DNA of 64,000 nt from Oceaniglobus ichthyenteri. Its GTDB lineage: Bacteria > Pseudomonadota > Alphaproteobacteria > Rhodobacterales > Rhodobacteraceae. Shown here one piece after another: positions 30,760 to 38,892 of the stretch (positions are counted from its first letter, which is position 1; every line of letters starts with the position of its first letter). The translations under genes and the position numbers were made by a program. The DNA lies in contig NZ_QAGK01000001.1 of the NCBI RefSeq assembly GCF_003057885.1, forward strand, positions 186,001 through 250,000, read 5' to 3'. Below the pieces are notes generated by a model. That model was not told the DNA's origin and did not search any database. It saw only the letters and a list, made by a program, of their open reading frames with translations.

Positions 30760-33414
30760 TTACACCAAGCGGGGGTTCGGCTTGTCGCCGTCGATGTCGT
30801 ATTTCTTAAGCGCCTTTTCCAAATCGGCCTTGCTGATCGCGTCAAGCTTGTACAACTCAACCATGGCAGCCGCGGCAATGTGGTTTGGATCAACCTCAAA
30901 GAACCGGCGCAGATTCACCCGGCTGTCGGATCGCCCAAACCCATCGGTGCCCAAAATCGACACTGGCTGTTCAATGAACGCGCGCACCTGTTCGCCGTAG
31001 TTTTTCATGTAATCTGTGGCGATGATCATCGGGCCTTTGGCGTCTTTCAACGTTTGGGTGATGAACGGCACCTTGGGGTCTGACAGCGGGTTCAGACGGT
31101 TCCACCGGGCGCAATCCTGCCCATCGCGGGCCAGTTCGTTGAAACTCGTCGCGCTCCAGATATCCGAGGTTACGCCGAAATCTTCCTTCAGCATTTTCGC
31201 CGCTTCCATGGCTTGCACCAGGATCGTGCCAGACCCCATCAAATTCACATGCTTTTTGCCAGGTTTCTTTTCCCGCTCAACAGCATACAGCCCTTTGATG
31301 ATCCCTTCTTCCGCGCCCATCGGCATGGCGGGGTGGTGGTAATTTTCGTTCATCAAGGTGATGTAGAAATACACATCTTCCTGATCGCCATACATCCGCT
31401 GCATCCCGTGCTGCACGATCACCGCAACTTCATAACTGAAGGTCGGATCGTAGGTGATGCAATTGGGAATGGTGCTGGCCAAAACGTGGCTGTGCCCATC
31501 CTGGTGCTGCAACCCTTCGCCGTTCAGGGTGGTGCGCCCGGCCGTTCCGCCCAGCATGAAACCCCGCGCGCGCGAATCCCCGGCGGCCCAGGCCAGATCA
31601 CCAACCCGTTGGAACCCGAACATCGAATAATAGATGTAAAACGGAATCATCGGCACGCCGTGGTTGGAATATGACGTGGCCGCCGCGATCCAATCGGCCA
31701 TGGCGCCGGCCTCGTTGATACCTTCCTGAAGAACCTGACCGCTGGTGGATTCCTTGTAAAACATCATCTGATCGGCATCTTCGGGCGTATAATTCTGGCC
31801 CAGCGGATTATAAATGCCGACAGATCGAAACAGCCCTTCCATGCCGAATGTCCGACTTTCATCGGGCACGATCGGCACGATCTGCTTGCCGATTTTCTTG
31901 TCGCGCAACAGCGTGGTCAGAATGCGCACAAACGCCATCGTAGTGGAAATTTCACGATCACCGCTTGATTCCAACTGGCCTTTGAATTTTTCCAGCTCGG
32001 GAATTTCCAACGCGGGCGCACCGGTGAACCGTTTTGGAAACTCACCGCCCAGTGCCTTGCGTTTGTCGGCCAGATACGCCTTTTGCGCATTGTTCAGCTT
32101 GATAAACGGCGCTTTTGGCAAATCCTCGTCCGAGACCGGAATTTCAAACCTGTCGCGCATCGCGCGCAACTGATCCTCGTTCACCTTTTTCTGTTGGTGA
32201 CTGGTATTCTGGCCTTCACCAGCCTTGCCCATGCCATAGCCTTTGACGGTTTTCACCAACAGGCAGGTCGGCTGGCCCTTCACTTCGGTCGCGCGTTTGA
32301 ACGCGGTGTACACCTTTTGCGGGTCATGCCCGCCCCGGCGCAAGGCCCAGATCTGATCATCGGTCCAATCTTCGACAAGGGCGGCGGTTTCGGGATATTT
32401 TCCGAAGAAATGCTTGCGAATGAACGCGCCATCCTTGGATTTGAACGTTTGGTAATCGCCATCGACGGTTTCATCCATCAACTGACGCAACCGCCCGGTC
32501 GTGTCCATCTCAAGCAGGTCGTCCCAGCCTTTGCCCCACAATACCTTGAGAACTTCCCAACCGGCGCCGCGAAATTCACCCTCAAGCTCTTGCACGATCT
32601 TGCCGTTGCCCCGCACCGGCCCATCCAGACGTTGCAGGTTGCAGTTGACCACGAAAATCAGGTTGTCCAGCTTTTCACGCGCCGCCAATGCAATCGCGCC
32701 AAGCGATTCAGGCTCGTCCATCTCGCCATCGCCCAGAAACACCCACACCTTGCGGTCGGCCATGTCGATATGGCCCCGGTTGTGCATGTATTTCATGAAC
32801 CGCGCCTGATAGATCGCCATCAGCGGCCCCAACCCCATGGACACAGTCGGAAACTGCCAATAGTCGGGCATCAGCCAGGGGTGCGGATAAGACGACAGGC
32901 CGCCGCCATTCACCTCTGATCGAAAATTTTCCATCTGCTCTTCGGTGAAACGCCCCTCCATAAACGAGCGTGCGTAAATGCCGGGCACCACATGGCCCTG
33001 AAAAAACACCAGATCGCCACCGTGAATCGCCGATTTCGCCCGCCAGAAGTGATTCAGCCCGATATCATACATGCAGGCCGACGATGCGAATGACGCGATA
33101 TGCCCACCGTATTCCGATGATTCCTTGTTGCGCCGTACGACCGTGGCCATGGCGTTCCAACGGGTGATCCGGCGAATCCGTTTTTCCATTTCCATATCGC
33201 CGGGAACGTCCAACAGATCATCGGCGGGAATGGTGTTTTGATACGGCGTCGTGGCCGAAAACGGCAGCGTTGCACCGGCGGCGCGGGCCTGCTGCACGGC
33301 TTTGTCCAACAGAAAATGCGCGCGGTCCGCCCCGTCACGGGCGATAACATCTTCAATCGCTTCTTGCCATTCCTGGCTTTCTACGGGGTCGATATCGGGT
33401 GTTCCGTCTTTCAT
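30760..33414 (-). CDS. aceE: Pyruvate dehydrogenase E1 component, homodimeric type
   Basis: Thiamin-diphosphate-dependent decarboxylation of pyruvate and acetylation of lipoyl groups. 884 residues against 887 in E. coli. Seen: N-terminal DVIARDGADRAHFLLDKAV, substrate region SFMEGRFTEEQMENFRSEVN, ThDP motif VFLGDGEMDEPESLGAI, LTTLLRDKKIGKQIVPIVPD and the C-terminal domain with TSDIWSATSFNELARDG. First large gene of aceE-aceF-lpd-phasin-pntA-pntB. The unsplit AceE form, rather than pdhA-pdhB, is usual in beta- and gammaproteobacteria and occurs only in part of the Alphaproteobacteria. Confidence 0.97.
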   Translation of the reverse strand: MKDGTPDIDPVESQEWQEAIEDVIARDGADRAHFLLDKAVQQARAAGATLPFSATTPYQNTIPADDLLDVPGDMEMEKRIRRITRWNAMATVVRRNKESSEYGGHIASFASSACMYDIGLNHFWRAKSAIHGGDLVFFQGHVVPGIYARSFMEGRFTEEQMENFRSEVNGGGLSSYPHPWLMPDYWQFPTVSMGLGPLMAIYQARFMKYMHNRGHIDMADRKVWVFLGDGEMDEPESLGAIALAAREKLDNLIFVVNCNLQRLDGPVRGNGKIVQELEGEFRGAGWEVLKVLWGKGWDDLLEMDTTGRLRQLMDETVDGDYQTFKSKDGAFIRKHFFGKYPETAALVEDWTDDQIWALRRGGHDPQKVYTAFKRATEVKGQPTCLLVKTVKGYGMGKAGEGQNTSHQQKKVNEDQLRAMRDRFEIPVSDEDLPKAPFIKLNNAQKAYLADKRKALGGEFPKRFTGAPALEIPELEKFKGQLESSGDREISTTMAFVRILTTLLRDKKIGKQIVPIVPDESRTFGMEGLFRSVGIYNPLGQNYTPEDADQMMFYKESTSGQVLQEGINEAGAMADWIAAATSYSNHGVPMIPFYIYYSMFGFQRVGDLAWAAGDSRARGFMLGGTAGRTTLNGEGLQHQDGHSHVLASTIPNCITYDPTFSYEVAVIVQHGMQRMYGDQEDVYFYITLMNENYHHPAMPMGAEEGIIKGLYAVEREKKPGKKHVNLMGSGTILVQAMEAAKMLKEDFGVTSDIWSATSFNELARDGQDCARWNRLNPLSDPKVPFITQTLKDAKGPMIIATDYMKNYGEQVRAFIEQPVSILGTDGFGRSDSRVNLRRFFEVDPNHIAAAAMVELYKLDAISKADLEKALKKYDIDGDKPNPRLV

Positions 33415-33489
33415 TTACGTCTCCTTTTGAGGCGCTTTATATCAATAAGAGTGCAGCAGATTATCAAATTTTATACGAAGAACTCTGCG

Positions 33490-33603
33490 TCATTTGTGCC
33501 CAGTGCGCCACATGGAATTTGCGACCTTGGCATCTGCGGATTGTTTTTGTCCAATGAAAGGCGCCGCGCGGATATTTCCGGTTACATAGGCAACCTGTCT
33601 CAT
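33490..33603 (-). CDS. Possible 37-residue protein or leader peptide upstream of aceE
   Basis: Unrecognised. ATG 33603 is preceded by GGAGGAAC at ideal spacing, one of the strongest ribosome binding sites in the window. The product starts MRQVAYVTGNIRAAPFIGQK, is basic, has no membrane segment, and ends 75 bases before the aceE start. It could be a translated leader controlling aceE, a small protein, or a decayed gene start. Codon use alone cannot settle so short a frame. No similar sequence known to me. Confidence 0.35.
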   Translation of the reverse strand: MRQVAYVTGNIRAAPFIGQKQSADAKVANSMWRTGHK

Positions 33604-33676
33604 AATGTTCCTCCACATATGCGGCCCCGCCGGGCTTGGACACGGCGCTTGAAACGTCAAAAACGTTGCACCCTGC

Positions 33677-33731
33677 GTTTGCGTAATACGGTATGCAATC
33701 ATTCCCATGTCATACGCAAACATTCCCGTGT
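33677..33731 (-). promoter_or_regulatory. Repeat array upstream of the aceE operon / hisB
   Basis: Two imperfect direct repeats, 33692-33710 and 33713-33731, match at 16 of 19 positions with a 21-base period (two helical turns); on the minus strand each reads GGGAATG followed by TTGC and A/G-TA. A further 9-base element GTTTGCGTA (33677-33685) is the exact reverse complement of TACGCAAAC (33713-33721). The array lies in the 446-base aceE-hisB gap, 90-130 bases before the small ORF and 130-185 before hisB. Spacing and symmetry suggest binding of a dimeric regulator to one DNA face. Its identity is unknown. Confidence 0.45.
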
Positions 33732-33860
33732 ACAAATAGTTTTTTCGGCCTTTCCACACTGGAACATGCCAGATTGCGCCGCGCAACCCCATGGCACTGC
33801 CCCCTTTTCACCACGCTCACCGCGGCGTATAGGCATCACATCACAACCCGGAGCCTGCAC

Positions 33861-34448
33861 ATGCGCACTGCGATGATCACCCGCACCACCGCCGAAACCG
33901 ACATTTCGGTCGAAGTCAATCTGGACGGCACCGGCCAATACGATTGTGACACCGGCATCGGATTTTTCGATCACATGCTCGATCAGCTCAGCCGCCATGC
34001 GATGATTGACATAAAAGTGCGTGCCACCGGTGATTTGCACATCGATGATCACCACACCGTCGAGGACACCGGCATCGCCCTTGGCCAGGCCCTGACGCGG
34101 GCATTGGGCGATAAACGCGGGATACGCCGCTATGGGTCGTGCCAATTGGCCATGGATGATGCGCAAATCGCAACCGCGCTCGATCTGTCGGGTCGTGCAT
34201 TTTTCATCTGGAACGTTGATCTGCCCGCCGCCAAAATCGGCACGTTCGACACCGAACTGGTGCGCGAATTCTTTCAAGCCCTCGCCACCCATGGCGCGAT
34301 CACCCTGCATATCGACAAAATTCACGGGTTAAACAGCCACCACATCGCCGAGGCGACATTCAAATCCGTCGCCCGCGCCCTGCGTATGGCCGTCGAACCC
34401 GATCCGCGCATGGGCGATACCCTGCCCTCGACCAAAGGCGCGCTGTGA
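33861..34448 (+). CDS. hisB: Imidazoleglycerol-phosphate dehydratase
   Basis: Sixth step of histidine synthesis. 195 residues, the stand-alone dehydratase without the phosphatase domain of E. coli HisB. Motifs: [21 protein letters not shown] with metal-binding His, [20 protein letters not shown], and [23 protein letters not shown] 33861 has CGGAG 8 bases upstream. hisH starts in the next base after its stop codon. First gene of hisBHAFE. Confidence 0.96.
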   Translation: MRTAMITRTTAETDISVEVNLDGTGQYDCDTGIGFFDHMLDQLSRHAMIDIKVRATGDLHIDDHHTVEDTGIALGQALTRALGDKRGIRRYGSCQLAMDDAQIATALDLSGRAFFIWNVDLPAAKIGTFDTELVREFFQALATHGAITLHIDKIHGLNSHHIAEATFKSVARALRMAVEPDPRMGDTLPSTKGAL

Positions 34449-35090
34449 ATGCTGACTGTTATCATCGACTATGACAGCGGCAATTTGCACTCGGCCGAAA
34501 AGGCGTTTCAACGGATGGCCCGCGAAACCGATGCCGGTCAGGTGATCGTATCCTCGCGCCCCGAAGACGTGGCGCGCGCCGATCGTGTGGTTCTCCCGGG
34601 GGATGGGGCATTCCCGGCCTGCCGCGCCGCCCTCGCCCAAGGCCACGCCGCATTATACGAGGCATTAATCGAAGCCGTCGAAACCAAGGCCCGCCCGTTT
34701 TTGGGCATTTGCGTCGGAATGCAACTGATGGCCCGCATGGGCCATGAATATGACCCCACCCCCGGCCTGAACTGGATCGCGGGCGAAGTGCGCAGGATCA
34801 CGCCATCCGATCCAACTTTGAAAGTGCCGCACATGGGCTGGAATGATCTGGTGATCGACAGACCCCACCCCGTGCTCAACGGCATAAAAACCGGCGAACA
34901 CGCATACTTCGTCCACTCCTATCAGATGGAGATGGACGACCCGACCCAACGCCTGGCACATTGCGAATACGGCGGAAAAATCACCGCAATCGTCGGCACG
35001 GAAAACCGGATCGGAATGCAGTTTCACCCCGAAAAGTCCCAATCCACAGGCATGCACCTGATCGCAAACTTCCTGTCCTGGGCCCCCTGA
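34449..35090 (+). CDS. hisH: Imidazole glycerol phosphate synthase, glutaminase subunit
   Basis: Supplies ammonia from glutamine to HisF. 213 residues. Class I amidotransferase features: IDYDSGNLHSAEKAF at the start, the oxyanion strand VLPGDGAFPAC, nucleophile Cys in FLGICVGMQLM, and the His-Glu pair in MQFHPEKSQ. It begins directly after the hisB stop. A 215-base gap then separates it from hisA. Confidence 0.96.
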   Translation: MLTVIIDYDSGNLHSAEKAFQRMARETDAGQVIVSSRPEDVARADRVVLPGDGAFPACRAALAQGHAALYEALIEAVETKARPFLGICVGMQLMARMGHEYDPTPGLNWIAGEVRRITPSDPTLKVPHMGWNDLVIDRPHPVLNGIKTGEHAYFVHSYQMEMDDPTQRLAHCEYGGKITAIVGTENRIGMQFHPEKSQSTGMHLIANFLSWAP

Positions 35091-35305
35091 TTTCCGTTTC
35101 ACAAATATCCTCGCCGAAGGCATCCAACCTGTCCACATCCACACCGTTAAAAGTCCAGACACAGACCCACCCCCAAGCGCCAAACAAAATATAAAATGGC
35201 GCGTCAGCGCCTCCGCGCGCTCAGTCTTGCTCACAAAACCTGCGATGCGGCTTGAACTGCCATATCGCGCCATGTCAAAATCCCGTTTTATGTAAAGGCC
35301 CCGCC
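35091..35305. other. Intergenic gap hisH-hisA, nothing recognised
   Basis: 215 bases unusually C-rich on the plus strand at 35120-35180. I see no convincing promoter, terminator hairpin, small gene with a ribosome binding site, or repeat. It interrupts an otherwise tightly packed his block, so a secondary promoter for hisAFE is possible but not visible. Confidence 0.4.
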
Positions 35306-36022
35306 ATGATCCTCTATCCCGCGATTGATTTGAAAGACGGCCAATGTGTGCGCCTGCTCAAGGGCGACATGGACAAGGCGACCGTGTTTGGCGACGATCC
35401 CGCAGCACAGGCGCTGGCGTTTCAGGATGCGGGCTGTGAATGGTTGCATCTGGTTGATCTGAACGGCGCCTTTGCCGGGGCACCGGTGAATGCCGCCGCG
35501 GTCGAGGCGATTCTTGCCGCCATCACCGTACCCGCACAATTGGGTGGTGGCATCCGCGACATGGCCACGATCGAGGGCTGGCTTTCAAAAGGTCTGGCGC
35601 GGGTTATTCTTGGCACTGTGGCTGTCGAAAACCCCGATCTGGTGCGTCAAGCCGCGCGCGCCTTTCCCGGTCAGGTGGCCGTGGGCATTGATGCCCGCAA
35701 GGGGCGCGTCGCCACCAAAGGCTGGGCAACGGAAACCGATGTGATGGTGACCGATCTGGCACGCCAATTCGAAGACGCAGGCGTTGCCGCGATCATCTAT
35801 ACCGACATTGACCGCGATGGCGCCATGCAAGGGCCCAACATCACCGCCACCGCCGACCTGGCCCGCGCCACTGAAATTCCGGTCATCGCCAGCGGCGGTG
35901 TGGCGTCAATGGCCGATCTGCATGCATTGAAAGACACCGGTGTAATTTCCGGCGCAATTTCGGGCCGCGCATTGTATGACGGTGCGATCGATTTAACCCA
36001 GGCACTCAAGGCGTTGAAGTAA
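35306..36022 (+). CDS. hisA: Phosphoribosylformimino-AICAR ribotide isomerase (ProFAR isomerase)
   Basis: Amadori isomerisation in histidine synthesis. 238 residues, one TIM barrel. Catalytic Asp in [17 protein letters not shown] (Asp8) and in [14 protein letters not shown]; phosphate loops LGGGIRD and IASGGVAS. The ATG at 35306 is chosen over one 18 codons earlier, which adds non-homologous sequence. Its TAA stop overlaps the hisF ATG (TAATG). Confidence 0.96.
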   Translation: MILYPAIDLKDGQCVRLLKGDMDKATVFGDDPAAQALAFQDAGCEWLHLVDLNGAFAGAPVNAAAVEAILAAITVPAQLGGGIRDMATIEGWLSKGLARVILGTVAVENPDLVRQAARAFPGQVAVGIDARKGRVATKGWATETDVMVTDLARQFEDAGVAAIIYTDIDRDGAMQGPNITATADLARATEIPVIASGGVASMADLHALKDTGVISGAISGRALYDGAIDLTQALKALK

Positions 36023-36783
36023 TGTTGAAAATCCGGATTATCCCCTGCCTTGATGTGGCCGAGGGGCGCGTTGTCAAAGGCGTGAATTTTGTCGATCTTG
36101 TTGATGCGGGTGACCCTGTTGAGGCGGCCATTGCCTATGATGCCGCTGGCGCGGACGAGCTGTGTTTTCTTGATATCATGGCCACCGAAGACAATCGCGA
36201 CACCATGTTTGATCTGGTCACCCGCACCGCCGAACACTGTTTCATGCCGCTGACCGTGGGCGGTGGCGTGCGCACGCCCGAGGATGTGCGCAAATTGCTG
36301 CTGGCCGGTGCCGATAAGGTCAGCTTCAACTCGGCTGCCGTGGCCAACCCCGATGTCGTCGCGCAATCGGCCGACAGGTTCGGCAGTCAGTGTATCGTTG
36401 TCGCCATTGACGCCAAAACCGTATCGCCCGGAAAATGGGAGATTTTCACCCATGGCGGCCGCCGCCCAACCGGCATTGATGCGGTCGAATTTGCCAAAAC
36501 CGTCGCCGCCAAGGGCGCGGGTGAAATCCTTTTGACGTCAATGGATCGCGATGGCACGCGCGCGGGTTTCAATCTGCCCTTGACCCGCGCGATATCTGAT
36601 GCGGTGTCAATCCCTGTTATCGCCTCGGGCGGCGTCGGCACGCTGGATCACCTGGTCGAAGGCGTCACCTTGGGCGGCGCCAGCGCGGTTCTGGCGGCGT
36701 CGATCTTTCACTTTGGCGATTTCACCATCGCCGAGGCCAAGGCACACATGGCCGCCGCCGGCATTCCGGTACGTCAGACATGA
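36022..36783 (+). CDS. hisF: Imidazole glycerol phosphate synthase, cyclase subunit
   Basis: Partner of HisH; makes imidazole glycerol phosphate and AICAR. 253 residues. Start [20 protein letters not shown] with catalytic Asp11, second catalytic Asp in [17 protein letters not shown], phosphate sites [12 protein letters not shown] and [12 protein letters not shown]. Overlaps hisA by one base and hisE by four. Confidence 0.97.
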   Translation: MLKIRIIPCLDVAEGRVVKGVNFVDLVDAGDPVEAAIAYDAAGADELCFLDIMATEDNRDTMFDLVTRTAEHCFMPLTVGGGVRTPEDVRKLLLAGADKVSFNSAAVANPDVVAQSADRFGSQCIVVAIDAKTVSPGKWEIFTHGGRRPTGIDAVEFAKTVAAKGAGEILLTSMDRDGTRAGFNLPLTRAISDAVSIPVIASGGVGTLDHLVEGVTLGGASAVLAASIFHFGDFTIAEAKAHMAAAGIPVRQT

Positions 36784-37091
36784 GTGCGCTGAACCGTCTT
36801 GCCGCAACCATCGCCACCCGCAAATCCGCCGACCCCGACAGCAGTTGGACAGCCAAACTGCTGTCAAAAGGCCCGGAAAAATGCGCCGAGAAGTTTGGCG
36901 AAGAGGCAATCGAAGCGATCATCGAAGCCATCAAAGGTGACCGCGCCCGCCTTACATCAGAAGCGGCCGATGTCATGTATCACCTGCTGGTGATGCTTGC
37001 CGCCCATGATCTGACCTTGGCCGATGTCGAGGCCGAGTTGGCAAACCGTGAAGGCACCAGCGGCATTGCCGAAAAGGCCACGCGCGGCTGA
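36780..37091 (+). CDS. hisE: Phosphoribosyl-ATP pyrophosphatase
   Basis: Hydrolyses phosphoribosyl-ATP to phosphoribosyl-AMP. 103 residues, all-alpha NTP pyrophosphohydrolase; key acidic segment [20 protein letters not shown] and [17 protein letters not shown] overlaps the hisF stop (ATGA). The next-step enzyme HisI is encoded separately at 43867-44226 rather than fused, as in many Alphaproteobacteria. Confidence 0.95.
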   Translation: MSALNRLAATIATRKSADPDSSWTAKLLSKGPEKCAEKFGEEAIEAIIEAIKGDRARLTSEAADVMYHLLVMLAAHDLTLADVEAELANREGTSGIAEKATRG

Positions 37092-37218
37092 ACCCTTTTG
37101 ATCCGCGTGCAAGGTTCCGGGCGGGCACCATTTTTGATGTCCGCGGGTGGCCTGTATTCACACAACCGAAATTCACCGCCCTCGCCGCATTGCATCTTTA
37201 CCAAAACGCGTCTCGCAT

Positions 37219-37246
37219 GAAAAAGGGCCACCAAACGGCGGCCCTT
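37219..37246 (-). terminator. Rho-independent terminator of rplM-rpsI
   Basis: On the minus strand AAGGGCCGCC pairs with GGTGGCCCTT (9 of 10 pairs, 4-base loop) and runs into TTTTT. It begins 22 bases after the rpsI stop codon. It lies in the convergent gap with hisE, whose own terminator is not evident. Confidence 0.88.
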
Positions 37247-37268
37247 ACATGGTTTCTGCGGTACTGAC

Positions 37269-37763
37269 TTAGCGCTTGGAGAACTGGAAGCTCTTACGCG
37301 CCTTGGCCTTACCGTATTTCTTACGCTCTACAACGCGGCTGTCACGGGTCAGGAAACCTGCTGCCTTCAATGCGCCACGCAAGGATGGGTCATAGAACTG
37401 CAGAGCTTTCGAAATGCCGTGCTTGACCGCACCGGCCTGGCCCGACAAACCGCCGCCCTTGACCGTTGCAACAACGTCAAACTGGCCTTCGACACCGGCC
37501 ACCTGAAACGGCTGGCGCAGGATCATCTGCAAAACCGGACGGGCGAAATAAACCGATTGATCACGGCCATTTACCACAACCTTGCCCGATCCGGGCTTGA
37601 TCCATACACGGGCGATTGCGTCTTTGCGTTTGCCCGTGGCATAGGACCGGCCCAGCTCATCGCGCACTTGCTCATGGACGGGGCCAACATTGACGTCGGA
37701 TGCCAGATCGCTGCCGGCAACGGCGGCGTTCAGCTCATCCAAGGATTTGATTTCATCGGCCAT
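37269..37763 (-). CDS. rpsI: 30S ribosomal protein S9
   Basis: Small-subunit protein whose C-terminal tail reaches the P-site tRNA. 164 residues; the core ([59 protein letters not shown]) and the obligatory terminal SKR are present. A 35-residue acidic N-terminal extension, common in Alphaproteobacteria, precedes the core. Two bases after rplM. Confidence 0.98.
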   Translation of the reverse strand: MADEIKSLDELNAAVAGSDLASDVNVGPVHEQVRDELGRSYATGKRKDAIARVWIKPGSGKVVVNGRDQSVYFARPVLQMILRQPFQVAGVEGQFDVVATVKGGGLSGQAGAVKHGISKALQFYDPSLRGALKAAGFLTRDSRVVERKKYGKAKARKSFQFSKR

Positions 37764-37765
37764 GC

Positions 37766-38227
37766 TTATGCGCTCCGCGTGTTTTTCTTGTTCATGGATT
37801 TGACATCCAGAACGGTGGGGTTTTGCGCCTCGTGCGGGTGATCGGCACTTGCGTAAACGCGCAGATTGGTCATTTGCTGACGGCTCAACTTGCCGCCGGG
37901 CAGCATCCGCTTGACGGCCATGGTGACGACGCGCTCGGGGAATTTCCCCTCAAGGATCTGACCTGTGGTGCGCGATTTGATGCCACCTGGGTAACCGGTG
38001 TGCCAGTAATTCGGCTTGTCGCGCTTGTTGCCCGTCAGCTGAACTTTGTCGGCGTTGATGATGATGACGTTATCACCCATATCCATGTTTGGCGTGAAGC
38101 TCGGCTTGTGTTTGCCGCGCAGACGCATGGCGATGATCGAAGCAAGACGGCCCAGAACAACGCCTTCGGCGTCGATCAGGATCCACTGCTTGTCGATATC
38201 CGCCGGAGTCGCGGTAAAGGTTTTCAT
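37766..38227 (-). CDS. rplM: 50S ribosomal protein L13
   Basis: Early-assembly large-subunit protein. 153 residues from ATG 38227 ([20 protein letters not shown]). Motifs [46 protein letters not shown] and [20 protein letters not shown] longer in-frame reading to 38257 lacks homology. Forms the conserved rplM-rpsI pair. Confidence 0.98.
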   Translation of the reverse strand: MKTFTATPADIDKQWILIDAEGVVLGRLASIIAMRLRGKHKPSFTPNMDMGDNVIIINADKVQLTGNKRDKPNYWHTGYPGGIKSRTTGQILEGKFPERVVTMAVKRMLPGGKLSRQQMTNLRVYASADHPHEAQNPTVLDVKSMNKKNTRSA

Positions 38228-38282
38228 ATCGATTCCTGTCGAGAAATTGCGTGGCACACCTGCGCCACCTCGGGATGGCGTG

Positions 38283-38310
38283 TTTTTACGGTTTTATGCG
38301 GTACAGTCAA
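38283..38310 (-). promoter_or_regulatory. Likely sigma70 promoter of rplM-rpsI
   Basis: On the minus strand TTGACT (38310-38305) and TAAAAA (38288-38283) are 16 bases apart, about 56 bases before the rplM start, in an AT-rich stretch. The -35 fits the consensus at five of six positions, the -10 at four of six. Confidence 0.45.
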
Positions 38311-38358
38311 TCGCGTAAGGGTAAATAAAATTACTATCTTTCAATGGGTTATAATTAA

Positions 38359-38372
38359 GGTATTTAAATACC
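38359..38372. promoter_or_regulatory. Perfect 14-base palindrome in the usg-rplM gap
   Basis: GGTATTTAAATACC is an exact palindrome in a very AT-rich segment about 130 bases before rplM and 60 after the usg stop. A short TTATAATTAA precedes it. It could be a repressor operator or an upstream promoter element; it is too short on its side arms to be a terminator. Confidence 0.35.
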
Positions 38373-38431
38373 CCATAAATTTGTGCCTGCAAGGGCATGC
38401 GCCTTCCCTGGCCCGTTCACTGCACGCCCCG

Positions 38432-38701
38432 CTAGTGCAACGTAAACTCACCCTGCACATTCCGCCACGCGCCCGGCGCGATCATCTTGCGATGGGTAAA
38501 ACGAACCGAATGCAACGGGCCATCGATTTCATCGCGCCAAAATTCGATGAATTTGAACAGTCGCGGATGGTCGGGCGCAAGATCGTAATCTTGCCACACA
38601 AAGGTATTCAGAACACTTGTATAATCCGGCATCCGATAGAACATTTCTGCAGTCGTCAACCCATACCCCTTAAGCATCATTTCTGTTTCAGACATCTTCA
38701 T
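38432..38701 (-). CDS. Usg family protein
   Basis: Small conserved alphaproteobacterial protein of unknown function. 89 residues; the whole length matches the Usg pattern: LKGYGLTTAEMFYRMPDY, WQDYDLAPDHPRLFKFIEFW, and HSVRFTHRKMIAPGAWR. Rich in aromatic residues, no signal peptide or membrane span. Start at ATG 38701 is preferred because GAGG lies six bases upstream; a second ATG follows two codons later. Monocistronic between gyrA and rplM, divergent from gyrA. Confidence 0.85.
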   Translation of the reverse strand: MKMSETEMMLKGYGLTTAEMFYRMPDYTSVLNTFVWQDYDLAPDHPRLFKFIEFWRDEIDGPLHSVRFTHRKMIAPGAWRNVQGEFTLH

Positions 38702-38818
38702 CGGACACCTCTTTTGATTGCCTGTTTTCAAATCATCGCATGAAATAATTACTTTTCAATGAAAACAGTATGTTATCACTCTGCGCCGATGGCTGCTTGA
38801 CGAAAGTCCCACCAGCCA

Positions 38819-38848
38819 TTGCACGCTAGATGCAGCTTGGGATATAGT
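38819..38848 (+). promoter_or_regulatory. Likely sigma70 promoter of gyrA
   Basis: TTGCAC (38819-38824) and TATAGT (38843-38848) with an 18-base spacer, predicting a start of transcription about 38 bases before the gyrA ATG. A second TATAG at 38860 is an alternative -10. Confidence 0.4.
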
Positions 38849-38892
38849 CGCGCCAACTAGATATAGAACAGCCAAAGGGCGCAGCGGTAAAC

